Below, one piece after another: positions 31,473-35,939 of a stretch of 35,939 nucleotides of DNA (its first letter is position 1; the number at the start of each line of letters is the position of its first letter). A model generated the notes under the pieces. It was not told where the DNA came from, searched no databases, and saw only the letters and a list, made by a program, of their open reading frames with translations. Made by a program: the position numbers and the translations under genes. This stretch comes from an uncultured Prevotellaceae bacterium (lineage in GTDB: Bacteria; Bacteroidota; Bacteroidia; Bacteroidales; Bacteroidaceae): the NCBI GenBank assembly GCA_900321965.1, contig ONYA01000033.1, positions 1 to 35,939 of the forward strand, read 5' to 3'.

Positions 31473-32747
31473 TTATTTCACAAATACTTTCTTTCCATCG
31501 ACGATGTATAGTCCGCGGCGTTGCGGCTGTGCATCGTAGCACATGCCCTGCAGGTTATACCAGCGGCCGTCGCGTCGTGTCACTCTCACGTTGCTCACTC
31601 CGCTTGCACCTTCTACAAAAGTCTTCAGTTCCTGCATGGCGGGCATCACCTGACCGTAGCCCCAGATGCTGTTGTCGGTGTCGTTGAACAGGCTGGCGTT
31701 ATACCACTTGTCGGTCACGCGCTTCGTATTCCAGTCCAGTCCGTTCTCGCAGGCCTCCATAAACCACCAGTAAAGGCCCGTCACGCGGTTGTAGGCTTTC
31801 AGCGTGGCAATGAGGTCTTTGGTAAACTGCTGCTGACCGGCAGGAGTGACGGGCCAGGTCGACGACAGGTCGTAGGAGATGTCGGAAGGCTGCCAGGCGT
31901 AGTAGTAGCCGGTCTCCACAATCATGACGTCCTTGTCGATATTGTTGGCCAACCAATTCAGTGCTAATTCCAGTTGCGACAGACCACCGTGGTAATAGGG
32001 ATAGTAGCTCAGACCGACAATATCATAGTCGGCAGAGTTCAGCCCTTTATAGAACTTCTGCAAGAGGGAGATGTTACGCACGAACTCCGAATGGAGAATC
32101 AGCTTGGCCTGCGGACAAACCTCACGGCAGGCAGCGGCAGCCTGACCGAGCAGTCCTAACAGGCGGTTCCAACTGGGAGCATCGTCGGGATATGCTTTCT
32201 TCAGCTGACTGGAACTGGCATTACGGGCACCCCACAGCATGCCGTAGCTGATTTCGTTACCCGTCTGTATGAAGTCAGGCGTTGCCCCGGCTGCCACCAT
32301 CTGCTGCAGACAGTCTTTCGTATAGTCATAGATTTTCGCCTTCAGCTGGTCGTCCGTCAGTCCCTGCCATGACTCGGGCGTAATCTGCTGTTTCGGGTCG
32401 GCCCAGGTGTCGCTGTAGTGGAAGTCGAGCAGCAGGGAGAAACCGGCGGCCTTGATGCGCTGGCCTAACGTCTTGACATACTCCAGGTCCTGACGGACGC
32501 CCTGACCCTTCTCGTCGGCAGTGGCTTTCGATGGGTCTACAAACAGGCGCACACGCAGGCTGTTCAGTCCCTGTGCCTTCAGGTAGCCGAGCATGTCGGT
32601 GATACGTTCGTTATTGCCATCCATATACCAGGCACCGTTGGCCTCATAGGTTGGGAGCAGCGAGATGTCGCCGCCTACATAGTGTTGTTGAGCGTGGCTC
32701 GTCAGTGCGAAAGCACCGAAAACGAAAGCAAGTAGTAGTTTTTTCAT
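31473..32747 (-). CDS. Secreted arabinogalactan endo-beta-1,4-galactanase (GH53)
   Basis: A 424-residue enzyme with a signal peptide (MKKLLLAFVFGAFALTSHA) and a GH53 barrel. The family opening is YVGGDISLLPTYEANGAWYM; the acid/base is E165 in DFIQTGNEISYG and the nucleophile E278 in VMIVETGYYY. It cuts beta-1,4-galactan side chains of pectin. The end (VRVTRRDGRWYNLQGMCYDA to RGLYIVDGKKVFVK) has the Prevotella C-terminal sorting pattern linked to type IX secretion or cell surface attachment. No SusC/D pair or other glycan genes are near, so it is not part of a visible utilisation locus. It is 11 bases downstream of the dgt-like gene. Confidence 0.95.
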   Translation of the reverse strand: MKKLLLAFVFGAFALTSHAQQHYVGGDISLLPTYEANGAWYMDGNNERITDMLGYLKAQGLNSLRVRLFVDPSKATADEKGQGVRQDLEYVKTLGQRIKAAGFSLLLDFHYSDTWADPKQQITPESWQGLTDDQLKAKIYDYTKDCLQQMVAAGATPDFIQTGNEISYGMLWGARNASSSQLKKAYPDDAPSWNRLLGLLGQAAAACREVCPQAKLILHSEFVRNISLLQKFYKGLNSADYDIVGLSYYPYYHGGLSQLELALNWLANNIDKDVMIVETGYYYAWQPSDISYDLSSTWPVTPAGQQQFTKDLIATLKAYNRVTGLYWWFMEACENGLDWNTKRVTDKWYNASLFNDTDNSIWGYGQVMPAMQELKTFVEGASGVSNVRVTRRDGRWYNLQGMCYDAQPQRRGLYIVDGKKVFVK

Positions 32748-32758
32748 TTGTATTTTAT

Positions 32759-34099
32759 TTATACGATAGGTAAAGATATACCGTTAATCTTCTGGAAGAC
32801 GTCGAGGGCATAGATGTCTGTCATGCCTGAGATGTAGTCGATGACAGCCATCACGCGCGTCTCAAGGTCGTCGCTGTGGATGGCATACTGCGACGAGACG
32901 CGGCCTATCAGCTGCTGCGAGTAGTAGCGTTCGGGGTGCATGATGGCCTCGGTCATCTGCTGCATCAGTGTCTCCATGATCTTATAACCCGACAACTCGA
33001 CATCGAGCACCACCTTGCTGCGGTAGATGCGCTGGCGCGACAGTTCGGCACAGCGGCGGTAGGCCTCGGCCTGCAAGGGGGCGATGTGGTCGATGAGGCT
33101 GCCCTCGAAACGCCCGTTGAGGATGTCGTCCTCATGTTCTACGAAGGTGCGCACGCATTCGTTCTCAAGTTTGCCGATGACGCAGGCGCGCAGGTAAACC
33201 ACCTTCTCGTTGTCGTCGGTGAGCTGTTCCTCTTCTATGCGTCTCAGGATGCTTTTTTGAACGGTTTCGTCGAAGAAACCGAGCATCAGCATGGCTATCT
33301 CGCCGTAGCTGAGGAGCTTCAGCTTGTGGGCGTCTTCCAAGTCCATAATCTCGTAGCAGATATCGTCGGCTGCCTCCACCAAATAGACCAATGGATGACG
33401 CACGTAACGCAGGGGCTCGCCAGGCTGCGAGACGCAGAAAACACCCAATTCATCGGCAATTTTCTGATAGTCAGCTTTCTCCGAACAGAAGAAGCCAAAC
33501 TTCCCTTTGCGCGATGCTGCCGACGATGCGTAGGGATATTTCACGATGCTGGCCAACGTGGAGTAGGTCATGACAAAACCGCCCTGACGCCGGCCCTCAA
33601 ACTGATGGGTCAGCAGGCGGAAGGCATTGGCGTTACCCTCGAAATGGGTGATGTCGTCCCAGAAGTCGCGGCTGACCAGTCGCTGCAGGTCGCTGCCCGG
33701 ACCTTCGGTAAAGAATGTCTGGATGGCTTTCTCGCCGGAATGGCCGAAAGGCGGGTTGCCCATGTCGTGGGCCAGGCAGGCCGTGGCCACAATTTGGCCG
33801 ATTTCATCGAACAAAGTGTCCTTCAACTCGGGGTGACGGTCTGACAGGATACGCGAGACGTCATTGCCCAACGACATGCCGACGCTGGCCACCTCTAACG
33901 AGTGGGTCAGACGGTTGTGTACAAAGACACTGCCGGGCAGCGGGAACACCTGTGTCTTATTCTGCAACCGCCGGAAAGGGGCCGAGAATATCAGCCGGTC
34001 GTAGTCGCGCTTGAACTCCGTACGGACGTCGTGTCGTTCGGGATGGCGGTTCTCCTGACCAAGCCGTTTGTTCGATATCAGTTGTTGCCAGTTCATCAT
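32759..34099 (-). CDS. dgt: Deoxyguanosinetriphosphate triphosphohydrolase-like HD protein
   Basis: A 446-residue HD-domain hydrolase. Family motifs are RTEFKRDYDRLIFSAPFRRL, HNRLTHSLEVASVG (H66), and ACLAHDMGNPPFGHSGE (H111, D112), with the later catalytic Asp in YLVEAADDICYEIMDLEDA. It removes triphosphate from dGTP, or from dNTPs more widely, and affects the dNTP pool. The ATG overlaps the CYTH gene's TGA as ATGA, so the two are coupled. ATG 34096 is an alternative start. No truncation is seen. Confidence 0.93.
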   Translation of the reverse strand: MMNWQQLISNKRLGQENRHPERHDVRTEFKRDYDRLIFSAPFRRLQNKTQVFPLPGSVFVHNRLTHSLEVASVGMSLGNDVSRILSDRHPELKDTLFDEIGQIVATACLAHDMGNPPFGHSGEKAIQTFFTEGPGSDLQRLVSRDFWDDITHFEGNANAFRLLTHQFEGRRQGGFVMTYSTLASIVKYPYASSAASRKGKFGFFCSEKADYQKIADELGVFCVSQPGEPLRYVRHPLVYLVEAADDICYEIMDLEDAHKLKLLSYGEIAMLMLGFFDETVQKSILRRIEEEQLTDDNEKVVYLRACVIGKLENECVRTFVEHEDDILNGRFEGSLIDHIAPLQAEAYRRCAELSRQRIYRSKVVLDVELSGYKIMETLMQQMTEAIMHPERYYSQQLIGRVSSQYAIHSDDLETRVMAVIDYISGMTDIYALDVFQKINGISLPIV

Positions 34100-34572
34100 A
34101 CGTTGCCCCAGAGCTTATAGGGATTCTGCCGGAGATGGCTGTTGTAGTAGCGGCGGTCGCCAGTGACTTCCTCCCCGATGAAATCGGGCTTTTCGAACGG
34201 TTCGTCGGGTGCAGACAGCTCCACTTCGGCCATCACCAACCCTTCATTGTCACCATAAAACTCGTCGACCTCGAAGGTGTGACTGCCGCTCTTCACCAAA
34301 TAGCGTGTCTTATCGACAACGCCAGGCTCGCAGAGGGCGAACAGCTGCTCGGCCTCCTCCGCCGCAATCTCCTTCTCGAACTCGTAACGGCTCAGCCCTC
34401 CGTCGCGGGACGGCCCTTTGATGGTGAGGTAAGCACGGTCGCCACGCAGGCGTACCCTCACCGTACGCCCATGACCACTGCAGATATAGCCCTGCTTGAT
34501 ACGGTCGTGAGTGTAAGCCTGAGCCTTGAAGTCGCTGTCTTTCTTGACCAGGAACTTCCGCTCAATCTCCAT
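34096..34572 (-). CDS. CYTH domain protein
   Basis: A 158-residue protein starting MEIERKFLVKKDS, which has the E-x-E-x-K motif of the CYTH fold. The tunnel strands follow: RTVRVRLRGDRAYLTIKGPS, YEFEKEIAAEEAEQLF and FEVDEFYGDNEGLVMAEVEL. CYTH proteins of this size act on triphosphates such as inorganic tripolyphosphate or thiamine triphosphate; the substrate here is not shown. An ATG three codons upstream (34581) is possible. It couples by ATGA to the dGTPase-like gene, which also handles triphosphates, so a link in nucleotide or polyphosphate turnover is possible. Confidence 0.92.
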   Translation of the reverse strand: MEIERKFLVKKDSDFKAQAYTHDRIKQGYICSGHGRTVRVRLRGDRAYLTIKGPSRDGGLSRYEFEKEIAAEEAEQLFALCEPGVVDKTRYLVKSGSHTFEVDEFYGDNEGLVMAEVELSAPDEPFEKPDFIGEEVTGDRRYYNSHLRQNPYKLWGNV

Positions 34573-34584
34573 GCCGCTCATAGC

Positions 34585-34740
34585 TTATGCGACAAGCCAG
34601 ATGGAATAGGCAGCATAGCACATGGCGAGGGCTATGAGCACGCCGATGATCCACTTGATGACTTTCTCACCCTGCTGTTCCTGCTTCTTCTCGTAAGCAA
34701 TACGCTTCGGGTTAGTTTCTTTTGCTGTTTTCTTTGCCAT
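34585..34740 (-). CDS. 51-residue single-TM membrane protein
   Basis: A short gene with ATG at 34740 and TAA at 34585-34587. The product begins MAKKTAKETNPKRIAYEKKQ, is lysine-rich for 25 residues, and then has one hydrophobic segment (IIGVLIALAMCYAAYSIWLV). It should sit in the inner membrane with a positive cytoplasmic head. Its own full -33/-7 promoter lies just upstream, which strongly supports it as real. The stop is 3 bases before the longer CYTH start at 34581, so it is probably the first gene of the CYTH, dgt and GH53 run. I recognise no family; the layout resembles small conserved Bacteroidales proteins. Confidence 0.8.
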   Translation of the reverse strand: MAKKTAKETNPKRIAYEKKQEQQGEKVIKWIIGVLIALAMCYAAYSIWLVA

Positions 34741-34769
34741 AATATTTTATTGTTTTGGTTTTCTACGTG

Positions 34770-34800
34770 CAAAGGTACAAATAACTCCGCGAACAGCAAA
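34770..34800 (-). promoter_or_regulatory. Full -33/-7 promoter of the small membrane protein operon
   Basis: On the minus strand TTTG (34797-34800) and TACCTTTG (34770-34777) are 19 bases apart, an exact fit to the Bacteroidetes consensus. The ATG at 34740 follows 29 bases after the -7 box. Confidence 0.8.
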
Positions 34801-35104
34801 AGATTTTCCCATTTTTCTTTCAATAGTGGTCGAACTAAACTAAATGGAATACAAACCTGAGTGCGTAACCACGCAACACTGTTAATGATGTCAAAGATCG
34901 CTTTGTGTTCGCTCGGCTGTCGACTGATGGATGACGGATAGACTGCTGACGCGCCAGGGAATTGCACCGGAGTTTGCAACCAAATGATGGTCGCCCGTAT
35001 TTTGGCAGTCAGAACAGCAGCCATTTCCGACGATAGTTTTGTGGCGCACTTGTAGAGGTTAGCGACAACCACGTGGTAGACGGTCGGAGTGCCGAATGGC
35101 GGTG
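34801..35104 (-). other. Untranslated or non-coding transcribed region (candidate RNA)
   Basis: No convincing protein gene is present. A -7 element at 35105-35112 would start a minus-strand transcript near 35098 that runs towards the promoter at 34770-34800. A long open frame (35135 down to 34632) reads through this region, across that promoter and through the 51-residue gene in another frame, so it is probably not a protein. Whether the DNA encodes a structured RNA, a long leader or nothing cannot be decided by eye. Confidence 0.35.
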
Positions 35105-35112
35105 CAAAGGTA
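35105..35112 (-). promoter_or_regulatory. -7 element facing the small membrane protein gene
   Basis: TACCTTTG on the minus strand matches TAnnTTTG. The -33 place holds CTTG (35133-35136 on the plus strand, CAAG) rather than TTTG, at 20 bases. It would drive transcription into the region 34801-35104. Confidence 0.45.
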
Positions 35113-35249
35113 CGGAGAAAGACTGGACGGTGCAAGAGCCAGACGGGGGCTGGCGGAATCCTAATTTGTCAAGTGGCTGACAACCAGCGCCGTATAAACC
35201 GTCCTGACGGCTGCCGTCCTTTGACGCCTTTCGCTTCTTTTATACAATG

Positions 35250-35375
35250 TCCTGCGGTTTGCCCGCAGGAGCTCGCCCTTCGCGCGTGCGCATGCGCACG
35301 CTTCAGCCGAAATGGCGAACGCAGGTAACACCCGGCGCACCACCTACTGATTATCAGACAGTTGCAGCGCCGGGT
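35250..35375. repeat. Cluster of hairpins and a palindrome
   Basis: Three structures lie close together: an 8-bp hairpin (35250-35257 with 35263-35270), a perfect 18-base palindrome (35284-35301, GCGTGCGCATGCGCACGC), and a 9-bp stem with a 28-base loop (35330-35338 with 35367-35375, ACCCGGCGC/GCGCCGGGT). There is no gene here. Confidence 0.8.
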
Positions 35376-35383
35376 GGTCGCGC

Positions 35384-35419
35384 CAATACCCACACCAATA
35401 CCCGCACCAATACCCGCAC
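35384..35419 (+). repeat. 12-base tandem repeat, three units
   Basis: CAATACCCACAC (35384-35395) is followed by two copies of CAATACCCGCAC (35396-35407, 35408-35419), and then a degenerate partial unit (CAGTAC). Confidence 0.9.
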
Positions 35420-35550
35420 CAGTACGTCAAATGCATGATAACAGAATTGTTTTTTGAAACGAATTTGTATATTTGAAATAATTTAATCCACAAATTTATC
35501 ATTGTTTATTCGGGTGACAATGTTTCACGCCCAAAGCCAAAAACGTACAA

Positions 35551-35619
35551 GCCGCTCGTGAAAATTTCACGGCCTCTCGTAAAAAAATACCGCTCGTAAA
35601 TGTTTCACGGCCTGCCGTT
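35551..35619. repeat. Right-hand copies of the dispersed intergenic repeat
   Basis: GCCGCTCGTGAAAATTTCAC, then CGGCCTCTCGT, then CCGCTCGTAAATGTTTCACG and GCCTGCCGT follow one another. The 14-base core TCACGGCCTCTCGT (35567-35580) is identical to the two copies after lpxH. The near-palindrome CGTGAAAATTTCACG sits in the middle. The rest of the gap to 35858 is AT-rich with GGTGTCAC-type short repeats (35630-35720) and no gene. Confidence 0.75.
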
Positions 35620-35858
35620 ACTATCTGGTGTCACCTCTGGTGCGACTACAGGTGTCACTTAGCCTGGAAAAATAGACCCTGATTTTCAGACATTTAAGTG
35701 CCAGGTGTAAGAGGTGTCACCTATATATCTGTCTGTCATTATGCCTAAGCATAAAGCATCCCATTGCGAATGCGTTTTATGCAAAATTACATAATGCAAA
35801 AATACATAATTTGATTGGATTCTGCAAATCAAGGAACCGCCCCTATTATGTACGGAAC

Positions 35859-35939
35859 TTAATCAATATAAGCAGAACCACCGTACATATCCGGCTCCGC
35901 CCATTCTACGTCGTTGCGCCGGATAAGTTTATCTGCCAG
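35859..35939 (-). CDS. 3' end of an unknown gene (subtilase-propeptide-like)
   Basis: A frame entering from the window edge gives 26 residues before a TAA at 35859-35861. The stretch ADKLIRRNDVEWAEPDMYGG resembles the end of an inhibitor I9-type propeptide ('L...DVEWAEPD'), which in secreted subtilases precedes the protease domain. Here the stop follows within ten residues, so it is either a stand-alone propeptide-like protein or a truncated protease gene. The rest lies outside the window. Confidence 0.5.
   Translation of the reverse strand: MADKLIRRNDVEWAEPDMYGGSAYID

Noticed and set aside
34632-35135. 167-codon minus-strand open frame
   Set aside because: It crosses the strong promoter at 34770-34800 and overlaps the better-supported 51-residue gene in another frame. 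It is kept only as a possible RNA region.
35384-35419. CRISPR array
   Set aside because: The 12-base units are directly adjacent with no spacers, and no cas genes are present. No array was found elsewhere.

Overview
The window looks like chromosomal DNA from a Prevotella-like member of the Bacteroidales. The evidence is: a complete division and cell wall (dcw) cluster in the order mraZ-rsmH-ftsL-ftsI-murE-mraY-murD-ftsW-murG-murC-ftsQ-ftsA-ftsZ; a glycine-lipid acyltransferase pair of the kind described in Bacteroides; a BspA-like leucine-rich surface protein fragment with a type IX secretion style tail; a secreted GH53 galactanase; and several promoters of the Bacteroidetes type (TTTG, about 19 nt, TAnnTTTG).

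Layout. Positions 1-2186 (minus) hold an ATGA-coupled operon: a secreted protein broken by two frameshifts, an ECF sigma factor, a one-TM putative anti-sigma protein, and the start of a further gene. Positions 2385-5888 are a worn accessory stretch: two damaged Crp/Fnr regulators, small damaged ORFs, a DUF2188 protein, an HNH-like protein and a lone AAA ATPase. Positions 5920-9532 (minus) are a compact, visibly AT-rich four-gene block: AAA ATPase, RloB-like TOPRIM protein, membrane-anchored receiver domain and an atypical histidine kinase. This is the best candidate for an undescribed system: an AbiL/PARIS-type ATPase-TOPRIM immune pair fused at operon level to a two-component module. Positions 10055-13366 (plus) hold a 5'-truncated leucine-rich repeat gene, radC, a DUF59 Fe-S assembly gene, a four-helix-bundle gene inside an inverted-repeat element, and lpxH.

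Positions 13669-29368 (minus) are the dcw cluster, thirteen genes, mostly overlapping or a few bases apart. It supplies UDP-MurNAc-pentapeptide assembly (murC, murD, murE), lipid I and II formation (mraY, murG), septal polymerisation and crosslinking (ftsW, ftsI), and the divisome (ftsZ, ftsA, ftsQ, ftsL), under a probable MraZ-autoregulated promoter. murF and ddl are not in the window. Repeats have been absorbed into two coding regions here: the 5' end of murD and the linker of the FtsI-type protein.

Positions 29590-31406 (plus) encode the glycine-lipid acyltransferases. Positions 31473-34740 (minus) encode the GH53 enzyme, a dGTPase-like HD hydrolase, a CYTH protein and a 51-residue membrane protein. 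Positions 34741-35858 have no convincing protein gene but hold promoters, hairpins, tandem repeats and a dispersed repeat. The window ends inside a gene whose C-terminus resembles a subtilase propeptide. No rRNA, tRNA or CRISPR array was seen. All functional calls are from reading motifs; no database search was possible.
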